This document shows, piece after piece, positions 18,135 to 26,982 of a DNA stretch of 64,000 bases. The DNA is from Arenimonas oryziterrae DSM 21050 = YC6267. GTDB taxonomy: Bacteria; Pseudomonadota; Gammaproteobacteria; Xanthomonadales; Xanthomonadaceae. Within the stretch, counting starts at the first letter, position 1. The number at the start of each line of letters is the position of its first letter. Location of the stretch: assembly GCF_000420545.1 (NCBI RefSeq), contig NZ_ATVD01000002.1, forward strand, positions 496,001 through 560,000. The letters run 5' to 3'. Below the pieces are notes generated by a model that was not told where the DNA came from, did not search any database, and saw only the letters and a program-made list of their open reading frames with translations. A program made the translations under genes and the position numbers.

Positions 18135-19601
18135 ATGCTCTCCCAGGCCATGCCCTCTCCGGAAATCTGCGACCGCGCCCGTGCCGCCAAGGACGCACGC
18201 TTCGACGGGCTGTTTTTCACCGCCGTGCGCAGCACACGCATCTACTGCCGGCCGGTGTGTCCGGCGCCGACACCGAAGCGCCAGAACATCACCTACTACC
18301 CCAGCGCCGCCGCCGCGACCGCCGCCGGCTACCGTCCCTGTCTGCGCTGCCGGCCGGAGTTGTCGCCCGGCGCGAACCAACGCGGCGGCGAAGACGCCGT
18401 GCAACGCGCGCTCGCTCTGATCGCCGACGGCGCCTTGCAGGAAGGGTCGATCGAAACACTGGCCGCGCAAGTCGGCATCGGCAGCCGGCAATTGCGCCGC
18501 GTTTTTCTGCACACCGCCGGTGCCACGCCGATCGCCGTGCACACCACGCGACGTCTGCTGCTCGCCAAACAACTGCTGACGGAGACCTCGCTGCCGGTGA
18601 CCCAGGTCGCGCTGGCGGCGGGCTTCAACAGCCTGCGTCGCTTCAACGCCGCCTTCGTCGAGGGCTGCGGCATGGCGCCGACCGCGATCCGTCGGCAACG
18701 CATCGAAACTCCGGCGGGAATGCTAAGCCTGCGTCTGGGCTACCGGCCGCCGCTGGACTTCGCCGCGATGCTCGCGTTTCTCGGCAAACGGGCGATCCCG
18801 GGCATCGAGCGCATCGGCCCGCACAGCTACGAACGCGTGATCGGACCGGCGCAGGCATCGACCTGGATCCGCGTCACGGCCGATTTGGTCAAACCGGAAC
18901 TGCGCCTGGAGATTTCCGAGACCGATCCGCGTGCGATTCCGGACATCGTGCGACGTGTGCGCCGGATCTTCGATCTCGATGCCGATCTCGGCGCCGTGCA
19001 CGCAGCGTTTGCCGACGACCCCTTGCTCGCCCAGGCCGTGCGCAAACGCCCCGGTTTGCGTGTGCCCGGGGGCTGGGATGGTTTTGAAGTCGCCGTGCGC
19101 GCCGTGCTCGGCCAGCAGGTCAGCGTGGCCGGGGCGACCACCCTGGCCCGCCGGCTCGTCGATGCCTACGGCTGCGAGCGCACGCCGGCACGCGAGGGCC
19201 TCGATCGTCTGTTCCCGACGCCGGAAAGCCTGCTCGACGCACCGCTGGAAACAATCGGCCTGCCGAAGTCGCGCGCCGCGAGCCTGCGTTCGCTCGCCGC
19301 AGCGACGATCGCCGGTCGCGTGCATTTCGGCGCGGGGCAACGTTTGCAGGAATTCGTCGATGCCCTTGTTGCGCTGCCGGGCATCGGCCCATGGACCGCG
19401 CATCACGTGGCGATGCGCGCGCTCAGTCATCCCGACGCCTTCCCCGCCGGCGATCTGGTGTTGCAGCAGGTGCTCGGCGGCGAGAAGCGGTTGAGCGAGC
19501 GCGACACCGAAGCACGCTCGCAATCCTGGCGACCGTGGCGCGCTTATGCGGTGCTGCAGCTGTGGCATCTGTCGGGCGACCGACCCAAGGAGAAACGCTG
19601 A
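18135..19601 (+). CDS. alkA: Ada-type regulator fused to AlkA DNA-3-methyladenine glycosylase
   Basis: This 488-residue fusion has three parts. Residues 1-80 are the Ada methyl-phosphotriester domain with zinc cysteines C38, C42, C69 and C72, the same numbers as E. coli Ada. Residues ~85-185 are an AraC-type HTH. Residues ~190-488 are an AlkA glycosylase with helix-hairpin-helix [17 protein letters not shown] and a candidate catalytic Asp440 in FPAGD. It senses methylated DNA and excises alkylated bases. The Ada C-terminal methyltransferase domain is missing but is encoded by the overlapping ogt gene next door. Confidence 0.93.
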   Translation: MLSQAMPSPEICDRARAAKDARFDGLFFTAVRSTRIYCRPVCPAPTPKRQNITYYPSAAAATAAGYRPCLRCRPELSPGANQRGGEDAVQRALALIADGALQEGSIETLAAQVGIGSRQLRRVFLHTAGATPIAVHTTRRLLLAKQLLTETSLPVTQVALAAGFNSLRRFNAAFVEGCGMAPTAIRRQRIETPAGMLSLRLGYRPPLDFAAMLAFLGKRAIPGIERIGPHSYERVIGPAQASTWIRVTADLVKPELRLEISETDPRAIPDIVRRVRRIFDLDADLGAVHAAFADDPLLAQAVRKRPGLRVPGGWDGFEVAVRAVLGQQVSVAGATTLARRLVDAYGCERTPAREGLDRLFPTPESLLDAPLETIGLPKSRAASLRSLAAATIAGRVHFGAGQRLQEFVDALVALPGIGPWTAHHVAMRALSHPDAFPAGDLVLQQVLGGEKRLSERDTEARSQSWRPWRAYAVLQLWHLSGDRPKEKR

Positions 19602-20095
19602 TGTGGTTCGATCAATTCGATACGCCGATCGGCCTGCTGACGATCGCCGGCGAGCCACAGGCGCTGCGCCATGTGCTGTTCCCGAGCAACCGGCACGACA
19701 TCGGCGACCGGTCCGGCTGGAAACGCGACGGCGCGCCCTTGCGTGCGGCACGCGAGCAATTGCTGGCGTATTTCGAAGGCGAGCGTCGCCAATTCGACCT
19801 GCCGCTGGATCCAGTCGGCACACCGTTCCAGCGCCGCGTCTGGACCGTGCTCGCGGAGATTCCCTTCGGTGCGACCTGGAGCTACGGCGACGTCGCGCGC
19901 CGCCTCGGCGAGCCGAAAGCCGTGCGCGCCGTCGGCGCCGCGAACGGCCGCAATCCCTTGCCGATCCTCTTGCCCTGTCATCGCGTGATCGGTGCGGACG
20001 GCAGCCTGACCGGCTTCGGTGGTGGCTTGCCGATCAAGCAATTTCTGCTCGCGCACGAGGGCGTGGGCACGCCACAGGCTTCGCTGGCCTTTTGA
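19601..20095 (+). CDS. ogt: O6-alkylguanine-DNA alkyltransferase Ogt
   Basis: This 164-residue protein transfers the alkyl group from O6-alkylguanine to its own Cys126 in ILLPCHRVI. FGATWSYGDVARRLG and RAVGAANGRNPLPI upstream are the DNA-binding and Asn-hinge segments. The ATG overlaps the stop of ada-alkA by one base (TGATG), so translation is coupled. Together the two genes supply all the activities of the adaptive response. Confidence 0.95.
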   Translation: MWFDQFDTPIGLLTIAGEPQALRHVLFPSNRHDIGDRSGWKRDGAPLRAAREQLLAYFEGERRQFDLPLDPVGTPFQRRVWTVLAEIPFGATWSYGDVARRLGEPKAVRAVGAANGRNPLPILLPCHRVIGADGSLTGFGGGLPIKQFLLAHEGVGTPQASLAF

Positions 20096-20181
20096 TTACC
20101 CGAACCACTGTCCTGCTTTCCGATGAAGTGAAGCGTCACGATTTCCGGCTACACTCCGCGCTTTCTCGCGGATGGCCCCGT

Positions 20182-20919
20182 ATGCCGATTGAATCGCTTG
20201 CCTTGATTGCGCTCGCCATTCTCGTGGTCGCTTTCCTGTATGCCTCGGTCGGTCATGCCGGCGCCTCCGGCTACATCGCGGTCATGTCGCTGGCGTCGCT
20301 GGCCCCGGCGGTCATCAAACCCAGTGCGCTGGTGTTGAACATCCTCGTGGCGAGCATCGGCACCTGGCAGTTCTGGCGCGCCGGCCACTTTTCCTGGCGA
20401 TTGTTCTGGCCGTTTGCCCTGCTGTCGATCCCGATGGCGTTCGTGGGCGGCTATATCAATCTGCCGACCCACGTCTTCAAGGTGCTCGTGGGCATCGTGT
20501 TGCTGCTTTCCGCGGCGCATTTTTTCTGGAATCCGCACGTCGACGACGTTCGCGCGGAACCGTCACGTCCCGTCGCCATCGCCTCGGGTGGCGTGCTCGG
20601 GCTGTTCGCCGGCCTGACCGGGACCGGCGGCGGAATTTTCCTGACTCCGCTGCTGTTGATCCTGCGCTGGGCACGCACCAAGACCGCCGCCGCTACGTCG
20701 GCCCTGTTCATCCTGGTCAATTCGATTTCCGGTCTGCTGGGAAACTTCAGCAGCACGCGACAGGTGCCGGCGTTCGTGCTGCCACTGGCGATCGCAGCAA
20801 TGGCGGGCGGCGCGGCGGGCTCGTATTTCGGCAGCCGCCGCTTTTCGCCGGCGATCATCAAGCGACTGTTGGCGACGGTCCTCGTCATCGCCGGTCTCAA
20901 GCTTGTTCTTACTGCCTGA
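20182..20919 (+). CDS. TauE/SafE-family membrane transporter
   Basis: This 245-residue protein has about eight hydrophobic helices. The two repeats each contain the family signature: FLYASVGHAGASGYIAVM in the first and LFAGLTGTGGGIFLTPLLL in the second. TauE/SafE proteins export sulfite, sulfoacetate or related anions. The substrate is unknown here. The 86-base spacer after ogt suggests its own promoter. Confidence 0.87.
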   Translation: MPIESLALIALAILVVAFLYASVGHAGASGYIAVMSLASLAPAVIKPSALVLNILVASIGTWQFWRAGHFSWRLFWPFALLSIPMAFVGGYINLPTHVFKVLVGIVLLLSAAHFFWNPHVDDVRAEPSRPVAIASGGVLGLFAGLTGTGGGIFLTPLLLILRWARTKTAAATSALFILVNSISGLLGNFSSTRQVPAFVLPLAIAAMAGGAAGSYFGSRRFSPAIIKRLLATVLVIAGLKLVLTA

Positions 20920-21089
20920 GGCTACATACCCTTGAAACCCTGCTGATCTTGCCGAGTTCGTTGCGTCCCTGAAACGAGGCCCTCCGTGCCCGTCGGGGAT
21001 TGCGCCGACGACGCCCTGCGGCAATCGGTCGCATGAGTCGCGACCGGGCTTAACCTAGAATGGCGCAACTTTTCCGCCGGTGGCCTCCG

Positions 21090-21581
21090 ATGCGTCTCGC
21101 CCGTCCCTGGTTCCTCGCCCTGCTGGTCGTCTTGCCCCTGATCGCCGCCGCGCACGAGTTCAAGGTCGGCGCACTGAAGATCGGGCATCCCTGGGCTCGG
21201 GCGACGCCACCGAACGCCCAGGTCGCAGCCGGCTATCTGAAGATCGACAACACCGGCCGCCGGAACGATCGCCTCGTCTCGGTCACGACGCGATCCGCGG
21301 CGCGCGTGGAAATCCACGAGATGGTCCGCGAGGTCGACATCATGGTCATGCGGCAGCTCAACGACGGCCTGCCCATTCCCGCCGGCAAGCAGGTCGTGCT
21401 CGAACCGTATCGCGTGCACCTGATGTTCATCGGGCCCACGCAGCCGTGGAAGGACGGCGACCGGATCAAGGCGACGCTGCACTTCGCGCGCGCCGGCAAG
21501 GTCGATGTGGAGTTTGCGGTAGCCGGGATCGAAACGCCGCCCAGCAGCGCGCCGACCGTCGATCCGCACGCCGGGCACTGA
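21090..21581 (+). CDS. Periplasmic copper chaperone PCuAC
   Basis: This 163-residue protein has a Sec signal peptide (about residues 1-21) and a cupredoxin-like domain. The Cu(I)-binding residues are H76 and M78 (IHEM), M85/M87 (DIMVM) and H110/M112 (VHLM), as in the PCuAC family that loads the CuA site of cytochrome oxidase. The His-ending tail (PHAGH) may bind metal too. An in-frame ATG at 21060 would add ten residues before the signal and is less likely. No Sco gene is adjacent. Confidence 0.88.
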   Translation: MRLARPWFLALLVVLPLIAAAHEFKVGALKIGHPWARATPPNAQVAAGYLKIDNTGRRNDRLVSVTTRSAARVEIHEMVREVDIMVMRQLNDGLPIPAGKQVVLEPYRVHLMFIGPTQPWKDGDRIKATLHFARAGKVDVEFAVAGIETPPSSAPTVDPHAGH

Positions 21582-21582
21582 C

Positions 21583-22797
21583 TCAGGCCAGCAGTCCGTT
21601 CAACGCGGCGCGGTAGCGGGCCGCGATGGCGTCCCGCTGTGGATGGCGTCCGTCGGCGACCACGCAACGACCTTCGATCGTTACCGTTTTTACCAGCGGC
21701 TGGTTGCCCGCGAACACGAACCGGTCGTGCAGGCTGTCGTCGGTGACGGCTGCAAGCGCAGGCGCGTCGGCGTCGAGCACCACGCGATCCGCCGCCTGCC
21801 CCGTCTGCTGGCAGGACTGCAGGCCACCCGCGATCACGGCGTCGAACAGACGACCGCCGGCGCTGGGCTGTGCCGGGGTCGAGGCGATATTGCGGCCACG
21901 CACCAGCAGACGTTGCCCGTATTCGAGCCAACGCAATTCTTCGACAGGCGACACCGACACGTTTGAATCCGAACCGATGCCGATGCGTCCGCCCTGGTCG
22001 AGAAATTCCCGCAGCGGAAACAAGCCATCGCCGAGATTGGCTTCCGTCGTCGGACACAGGCCGACCACGGCGCGGCGCTCGGCGATGCCGCGGACTTCGC
22101 CGGGCGTGAGATGCGTGGCGTGCACGAGCGTCCAGCGTTCATCGACGGCGGCGTTTTCCAGCAGCCATTCGACCGGGCGCGCGCCGCGCGTGGCCAGGCA
22201 ATCGTCGACTTCCGCCGTCTGCTCGGCGATGTGGATGTGGATCGGCAAGGTCTGCGAACCGATCGCCGACAAGACTTCGCGCAGCGCGAACTCCGGCACC
22301 GCGCGCAAGCTGTGCAACGCGACCCCGACGCGCAAGCGCGCGTCCTCTTCCGCGCGCAGCGTCGCCAGCAAGGACAGATAGGCATCCACCGTGTGGCCGA
22401 ATCGCTGCTGCCGTTCCGACAAGGCGCGGCCGTCGAAGCCTCCGGTCATGTACAGCACCGGCAACAAGGTGAGGCGGATGCCGGTGTCGCGCGCGGCCGC
22501 GATGATCGCGCGCGACATCGCGGCGGGATCGTCGTAGGGCCTTCCGTCGGGCTGGTGATGCAGGTAGTGGAACTCGCAGACGCTCGTGTACCCCGCTTCG
22601 AGCAGCTCCGCATACAACTGGGCGGCGATGTCGTACTGCGTCTGCGGCGTGATCCGACCAGCAAAGCGATACATCAGCTCGCGCCAGGTCCAAAAGCTGT
22701 CAGCGGGGTCGGTCTGCCGTTCGGCCAGGCCGGCCATGGCGCGCTGGAAGGCGTGCGAGTGGATATTGGGGATGCCGGGCAAGGTCGGTTCGCGCAT
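21583..22797 (-). CDS. hutF: Formimidoylglutamate deiminase HutF (N-terminally short)
   Basis: The enzyme hydrolyses N-formimidoyl-glutamate to N-formyl-glutamate and ammonia, the fourth step of the five-step histidine pathway. The amidohydrolase metal site is intact: H13 and H15 (NIHSHAFQR), the His of HIHIAEQ, the His of LVHATHL and the Asp of IGSDSNV. The 404 residues are about 50 fewer than usual; the N-terminal strands that normally precede [12 protein letters not shown] are absent. An in-frame TAG lies four codons before the ATG, and a divergent gene starts 30 bases away, so no upstream start exists. Activity is probable but untested. Confidence 0.9.
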   Translation of the reverse strand: MREPTLPGIPNIHSHAFQRAMAGLAERQTDPADSFWTWRELMYRFAGRITPQTQYDIAAQLYAELLEAGYTSVCEFHYLHHQPDGRPYDDPAAMSRAIIAAARDTGIRLTLLPVLYMTGGFDGRALSERQQRFGHTVDAYLSLLATLRAEEDARLRVGVALHSLRAVPEFALREVLSAIGSQTLPIHIHIAEQTAEVDDCLATRGARPVEWLLENAAVDERWTLVHATHLTPGEVRGIAERRAVVGLCPTTEANLGDGLFPLREFLDQGGRIGIGSDSNVSVSPVEELRWLEYGQRLLVRGRNIASTPAQPSAGGRLFDAVIAGGLQSCQQTGQAADRVVLDADAPALAAVTDDSLHDRFVFAGNQPLVKTVTIEGRCVVADGRHPQRDAIAARYRAALNGLLA

Positions 22798-22827
22798 TTG
22801 TCGATTCTAGCCGCTTACAATCGCCCC

Positions 22828-23988
22828 ATGTCCGCCCTGTCCGGTATCGTCGTCCTCGAACTCTCGCGCGTGCTCGCCGGCCCCTGGTGCGGCATGCAGC
22901 TGGCAGATCTGGGCGCGGACGTCATCAAGCTCGAACCCTTCGAAGGCGACGACACGCGCGGCCTCGGCCCACCGTTCAAGGACGGTCTGTCGGCGTATTT
23001 CGCCTGCTGCAACCGCAACAAGCGATCGCTCGCGATCGACCTGCGCGCACCCGCCGCGCGACCGCTGGTCGAAGCCCTGGTGCGCGAAGCCGACGTGCTG
23101 ATCGAGAACTATCGCACCGGCGCCGCCGAGGCCCTCGGCGTGGGCTACGCCGAGCTGTCGGCGATCAATCCACGATTGATCTATTGCTCGATCTCCGGCT
23201 ACGGCCGCACCGGACCGGGCGCGACGCGTCCGGGCTACGACTATGTCGTGCAAGCCGAAGCCGGGCTCATGGCGATCACCGGCGACATCGACGGCGAGCC
23301 GCACAAGGTTGGCGTGGCGGTCGCGGATCTGGCGACCGGACAGAACGCGACGATCGCCATTCTTGCCGCGCTGCAACACCGGCATGTCAGCGGACGCGGC
23401 CAGCGCATCGACATCTCCCTGTTCGACACGCAACTGAGCTGGCTGGCCAATGTCGGCAGCAATGTCCTGTTCACCGGCGAGGACGCGCCGCGCTTCGGCA
23501 ATACGCATCCGAGCATCGTGCCCTACCAGGCTTTCCACGGCAGCGACGGCGAATTCGTGCTGGCGGTCGCCAGCGAGAAACTGTGGGTGCAGACCTGCGA
23601 GGCGCTCGACCGCGAAGATTGGTTGCGCGAGCCGCGCTATCTCAACAACGCCGCGCGCGTGAAAAATCGCGAAGCGCTGTGCGAGGAAATGGATCGCGTG
23701 TTCTCCGGCGAAACCTGCGCGCATTGGCTGCAGCTGTTCGATGCCGCCGGCGTGCCGGCCGCGCCGATCAACTCGGTCAAGCAGGCGCTCGAGCATCCGG
23801 TCGCGGCGGCGCGCGGCTTGCTCGTCGAGCTCGGCGGCGTGCCGCTGATCGGCAGCCCGCTGAATCTCGACGCGACGCCAGTCGCCTACCGCCGGCCGCC
23901 ACCGCAGTTGGGCGAACACAGCGACGACATCGCGCGCGCCTGTGGCCAGAACCCGGGCGCCCTGCGCGCGGACGGAGCGATCCGATGA
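22828..23988 (+). CDS. Class III (CaiB/BaiF) acyl-CoA transferase
   Basis: This 386-residue protein starts with the family signature [18 protein letters not shown] and continues with [28 protein letters not shown] and the candidate catalytic Asp167 in ADLATG. It should move CoA between carboxylic acids through a mixed-anhydride/thioester intermediate. The substrate is unknown; glutarate/succinyl-CoA-type enzymes are one possibility. The stop overlaps the hutI start (ATGA), so the two are co-translated, which hints at a link with the glutamate branch of metabolism. Confidence 0.9.
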   Translation: MSALSGIVVLELSRVLAGPWCGMQLADLGADVIKLEPFEGDDTRGLGPPFKDGLSAYFACCNRNKRSLAIDLRAPAARPLVEALVREADVLIENYRTGAAEALGVGYAELSAINPRLIYCSISGYGRTGPGATRPGYDYVVQAEAGLMAITGDIDGEPHKVGVAVADLATGQNATIAILAALQHRHVSGRGQRIDISLFDTQLSWLANVGSNVLFTGEDAPRFGNTHPSIVPYQAFHGSDGEFVLAVASEKLWVQTCEALDREDWLREPRYLNNAARVKNREALCEEMDRVFSGETCAHWLQLFDAAGVPAAPINSVKQALEHPVAAARGLLVELGGVPLIGSPLNLDATPVAYRRPPPQLGEHSDDIARACGQNPGALRADGAIR

Positions 23989-25205
23989 AACCCTGGGACC
24001 GGCTGATCACCGACGCCCGACTGGCGACGCTGCGCGCCGATCTCGAGGGCTATGGTGCGATCGAAGACGCGGCGATCGCCTTCAAGGACGGCCGGATCGC
24101 GTTCGCTGGCGCGCAATCGGACTTGCCGGCCGCGCTGGACGCGCTGGCCGAACACGTCCAGTCCGCGAACGGTCACTGGTTGACGCCGGCCCTGATCGAT
24201 TGCCACACGCATCTGGTGTTCGCCGGCAGCCGGGCACCGGAATTCGAACGCCGCCTGCAGGGCGTGAGCTACGAGCAGATCGCGCGCGAAGGCGGCGGCA
24301 TTCTCGCCACCGTCGCCGCGACCCGCGCCAGTTCGGAAGAGGCGTTGCTGGCGGCCGCCTTGCCACGCGCACGGGCCTTGCGCGCCGACGGCGTGGCGAC
24401 GCTCGAAATCAAATCCGGTTATGGCCTGGACTGCGACAGCGAACGCAAGATGCTGCGCGTCGCGCGGCGCATCGGCGACGAACTGGGCATGACCGTGCGC
24501 ACCACGTATCTCGGCGCACACGCCTTGCCGCGCGAGTACGCCGGACAGGCCGACGACTACATCGCCGCGGCCTGCGGCTGGCTGAGCGCCTTGCATGCCG
24601 AAGGCCTGGTCGATGCCGTTGATGCTTTCTGCGAAGGCATCGGCTTCAGCCCGGTGCAGACGCGGCGCATGTTCGAGGCCGCGCGCGAACTCGGCCTGCC
24701 GGTGAAGCTGCATGCCGATCAGCTCAGTGATCTCGGCGGTGCCGCCCTGTGCGCGCAGTTCGACGGCCTGTCGGCGGACCACCTCGAATACGTCGAGGAA
24801 AACGGCGTGCGCGCGATGGCCGAGCACGGGACGGTCGCGGTGCTGCTGCCCGGTGCGTTCCATGTGCTGCGCGAGACGCGGCTGCCGCCGATCGCCTTGC
24901 TGCGCCAACACGGCGTCGCGATGGCCGTATCGACCGATCTCAATCCGGGCACGTCGCCGCTGCAATCCCTGCGGCTGGCGATGTCGCTGGCCTGCACGCA
25001 TTTCCGCATCACGCCCGAGGAAGCCCTGCGCGGCGCCACCACGCATGCGGCGAAAGCGCTCGGCCTGGCCGATCGCGGCGTGCTCGCCGTCGGCCTGCGC
25101 GCGGACGTCGCCGAATGGAACATCGCGCATCCGGCCGAGCTGTCGTACTGGCTGGGCGGCGATCCGCTGCGACGCCTGTTCATCGCTGGGCACGCCGTCG
25201 ACTGA
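23985..25205 (+). CDS. hutI: Imidazolonepropionase HutI
   Basis: The enzyme opens the ring of 4-imidazolone-5-propionate to give N-formimidoyl-glutamate, the third step of histidine degradation. The 406 residues match the family. The metal ligands are in [12 protein letters not shown], the His of KLHADQ, the His of SADHLEY and the Asp of STDLNPG. It overlaps the CoA-transferase gene by 4 bases. A strong terminator follows 32 bases after the stop. HutU (substrate supply) and HutF (product use) are encoded on the opposite strand. Confidence 0.97.
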   Translation: MKPWDRLITDARLATLRADLEGYGAIEDAAIAFKDGRIAFAGAQSDLPAALDALAEHVQSANGHWLTPALIDCHTHLVFAGSRAPEFERRLQGVSYEQIAREGGGILATVAATRASSEEALLAAALPRARALRADGVATLEIKSGYGLDCDSERKMLRVARRIGDELGMTVRTTYLGAHALPREYAGQADDYIAAACGWLSALHAEGLVDAVDAFCEGIGFSPVQTRRMFEAARELGLPVKLHADQLSDLGGAALCAQFDGLSADHLEYVEENGVRAMAEHGTVAVLLPGAFHVLRETRLPPIALLRQHGVAMAVSTDLNPGTSPLQSLRLAMSLACTHFRITPEEALRGATTHAAKALGLADRGVLAVGLRADVAEWNIAHPAELSYWLGGDPLRRLFIAGHAVD

Positions 25206-25237
25206 GTCAGCGCGCGACACACGCCCGCCCAAACGAA

Positions 25238-25261
25238 GAAGCCCCGCATCGGCGGGGCTTC
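25238..25261. terminator. Bidirectional terminator between hutI and the bTHX gene
   Basis: GAAGCCCCGC and GCGGGGCTTC form a perfect 10-bp stem with a 4-base loop. The downstream side is T-rich (TTCGTTCG), and AACGAA lies on the other side. It lies between two convergent genes and can serve both. Confidence 0.8.
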
Positions 25262-25284
25262 GTTCGTTCGCGACAGGCGCGGAA

Positions 25285-25449
25285 TTACTTGGCGGCAGCC
25301 TTCTTCGCCGGCGCCTTCTTGGCAGCGACGGGCGCCTTCGGGGTGGCAGCGGCCTTGGTCACGACCTTCTTGACGGTGGTGCCACGGGCATTGCCGTAGC
25401 TGGAGATGTTGCGCTTGCCTTTCGCGGTCTTGCGGTCGCCCTTGCCCAT
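25285..25449 (-). CDS. Small ribosomal subunit protein bTHX (Thx)
   Basis: This 54-residue protein begins MGKGDRKTAKGKR and contains SSYGNARG, the core of the short THX proteins that sit in the head of the 30S subunit. The rest (about residues 28-54) is an Ala/Lys/Pro tail with AAKKAPAKKAAAK, as in histone-H1-like tails. AAGGAAA lies 6 bases before the ATG, a strong ribosome binding site. The gene converges on hutI with a shared terminator. The identification rests on the N-terminal motif and the size. Confidence 0.85.
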   Translation of the reverse strand: MGKGDRKTAKGKRNISSYGNARGTTVKKVVTKAAATPKAPVAAKKAPAKKAAAK

Positions 25450-25517
25450 GGTGATTTCCTTTCGAGTGTGGATTCCGAGGCGCGTAGCCTACCATCCGCG
25501 AGCACAGCCGACCAAGC

Positions 25518-25976
25518 TCAGTGGTGGTGGGCGCAGCCCGCGTCGTGCACGTGACCGTGCGTCAGGCGCAGATTGATCAGGTGTGCGACCGCAATCAGCG
25601 TGCCGCCGAAGGTCATCACGACGGCATGGCGCACGACATCCTCGTGCAGCGCCGGCACCAGGATTCCCGCCCAGACGGCGGCCAGGCCCGGTACCAGGAA
25701 GGCCAGCGCGCGATAAACGCGATGGCGCCGATAGCCTTGCCACAGGCTCGCGACCGCGAGCGCGGTGGCGAAAGCGACATACCCCAACTCGATGCCGGAT
25801 GAGGCTAGCCACCCCAGTCCGAGAGCCGGCAACAGAGCGATCGCGAACGGCAGCACCGCGCAATGGACTGCGCAAACGACCGCGCCGGCCGAACCGACGG
25901 AATCGGCCCAGGTCGCCCAGCGCGAGCGGGCGCGCGGCGGCGGGACGGACAGGAGTTTGGGCGGGGCGGACTGCAT
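25518..25976 (-). CDS. MerC-like four-helix membrane protein with His-rich tail
   Basis: This 152-residue protein has four hydrophobic helices (about residues 25-50, 62-80, 89-110 and 116-136). Helix 1 carries CAVHC (C35, C39), the MerC-family metal-binding pair. The C-terminus is rich in histidine (HGHVHDAGCAHHH). MerC proteins carry Hg(II) inward in mer operons, but no merR, merT, merP or merA is nearby. A Zur-type palindrome covers the promoter and zur lies 480 bases upstream, so a zinc-uptake role is my inference. No ribosome binding site is present; the ATG lies 7 bases after the -10, so the mRNA may be leaderless. Confidence 0.8.
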   Translation of the reverse strand: MQSAPPKLLSVPPPRARSRWATWADSVGSAGAVVCAVHCAVLPFAIALLPALGLGWLASSGIELGYVAFATALAVASLWQGYRRHRVYRALAFLVPGLAAVWAGILVPALHEDVVRHAVVMTFGGTLIAVAHLINLRLTHGHVHDAGCAHHH

Positions 25977-25977
25977 T

Positions 25978-25992
25978 TGTAATAATATAACA
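25978..25992. promoter_or_regulatory. Zur-box-like palindrome over the promoter of the MerC-like gene
   Basis: TGTAATAATATAACA is a 7+1+7 inverted repeat with one mismatch. It resembles the proteobacterial Zur consensus TGTTATAnTATAACA. It covers the minus-strand -10 (TATATT, 25984-25989); a -35 TTGCTC lies at 26008-26013 with an 18-base spacer. Zinc-bound Zur at this site would block transcription. The match is by eye. Confidence 0.55.
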
Positions 25993-26375
25993 TTGCGCTC
26001 TATCCGGGAGCAAGCCCGGCCAAGCCGGGCCCGGATCGCCACCCCGCCTCGCCATCGGCGCGTCACGGTTTTCGATGCGACGCGACGAATTGCATACGTC
26101 GACGTACGTGTTTTTTCGTGCACGCCGTCGGCAGACGCGTGCGCACTTGTCAACGTCATCAACGACTATGCGTTCAGCCAGCATGAGCAAATCGCATGGG
26201 AAACTTTTGCACAGGGGCCACACGCCAATCGATCGAACCACGCGATTTCCGACGTCGTTTTCACCAGACGTCATCGCGATGCAACGACGACGTCATTACG
26301 CCCGTCCAGATTAGATAAAGCCGTACCGGCATGCCGGGATACGGAAACAACGACGATCGTCACAGCGATCTTCAA

Positions 26376-26408
26376 GCCGCCGGAGTCCCCACCCGGTGGC
26401 TTTTTTTT
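26376..26408 (+). terminator. Rho-independent terminator with no upstream plus-strand gene
   Basis: GCCGCCGG pairs with CCGGTGGC (one G-U pair) around a 9-base loop, followed by eight T residues. The nearest plus-strand gene, hutI, already ends at another terminator 1.1 kb upstream, so this one should end an unannotated transcript starting within the 480-base gap. Confidence 0.7.
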
Positions 26409-26456
26409 GCCTGCGCTGCGGCGCACGGCCCGCATGCTGCGCGTCGAAGAGTTCGT

Positions 26457-26951
26457 CTATCGCGTTGCCGCCGCACAGGCAGCGCAGATGCCGTGGACTT
26501 CGAGCGTCTGCGCGCGCGGGATGAAGCCCAGCTCCCGGGCCTGCGTATCGAGCAGGCCGGTGATGCGCTTGTCTTCGAGTTCGATCGCGTTCTGGCAGTT
26601 GTCGCAGATCAGAAACGGCACCGAGTGCTGCACCTGCGGATGGTGACAACTCACGAACGCGTTGATCGATGCCAAGCGATGGATGAAGCCCTGTTCGAGC
26701 AGGAAATCCAGCGCCCGATACACCGTCGGCGGCGCCACCGATCCCGTTTCTGATTTCATGCGGTCAAGAAGATCGTAGGCCTTGATCGGCTTGCCGGCCG
26801 CCGCGACCAGGCCCAGCACCTGCGCGCGCAACGGTGTCAGACGCAAGCCGCGGGCTTCGCAGGCCTGCTCCACCGCCGACACGAAACCCTCGGCATCGTG
26901 CACGTGATGACCCGGGTCGGTGCAGGCGTGATCGTGCGCGTGCTTGCTCAT
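26457..26951 (-). CDS. zur: Zinc uptake regulator Zur (Fur family)
   Basis: This 164-residue Fur-family repressor has a winged HTH (about residues 30-95, with VAPPTVYRALDFL as recognition region). Zinc sites are suggested by C102/H103/H104 (SCHHPQVQH), C116/C119 (CDNC), H153 and C156/C159 (CAAC). The N-terminus is unusually His-rich (KHAHDHAC, GHHVHD). The pattern fits Zur better than Fur. Zinc-bound Zur represses zinc uptake genes. It lies 31 bases behind gltX on the same strand, and a Zur-like box precedes the MerC-like gene downstream. Confidence 0.88.
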   Translation of the reverse strand: MSKHAHDHACTDPGHHVHDAEGFVSAVEQACEARGLRLTPLRAQVLGLVAAAGKPIKAYDLLDRMKSETGSVAPPTVYRALDFLLEQGFIHRLASINAFVSCHHPQVQHSVPFLICDNCQNAIELEDKRITGLLDTQARELGFIPRAQTLEVHGICAACAAATR

Positions 26952-26982
26952 GACCCTAGGTTGGGCTTGCTCCGGGCGGGTT

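Larger units (their letters stand above)
25977..26456. other. 480-base intergenic segment with structured, AT-richer sequence
   Basis: No convincing gene lies here. The left edge holds the promoter of the MerC-like gene. GCCCGGC-CAA-GCCGGGC at 26014-26030 is a perfect hairpin. At 26241-26278 the arms CGCGAT/ATCGCG and GACGTC/GACGTC form a second hairpin with a TTCC bulge. A plus-strand terminator ends at 26408. A 79-codon plus-strand reading frame (26075-26314) is very basic and looks unlike any family. The segment may encode a small RNA. Confidence 0.5.

Noticed and set aside
25518-25976. A mercury resistance (mer) operon.
   Set aside because: Only the MerC-like protein is present; merR, merT, merP and merA are absent, and the promoter palindrome looks like a Zur box.
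26075-26314. A 79-codon basic plus-strand reading frame in the zur-merC spacer.
   Set aside because: No ribosome binding site, no family likeness and unusual composition. A non-coding role for the segment fits the hairpins and terminator better.
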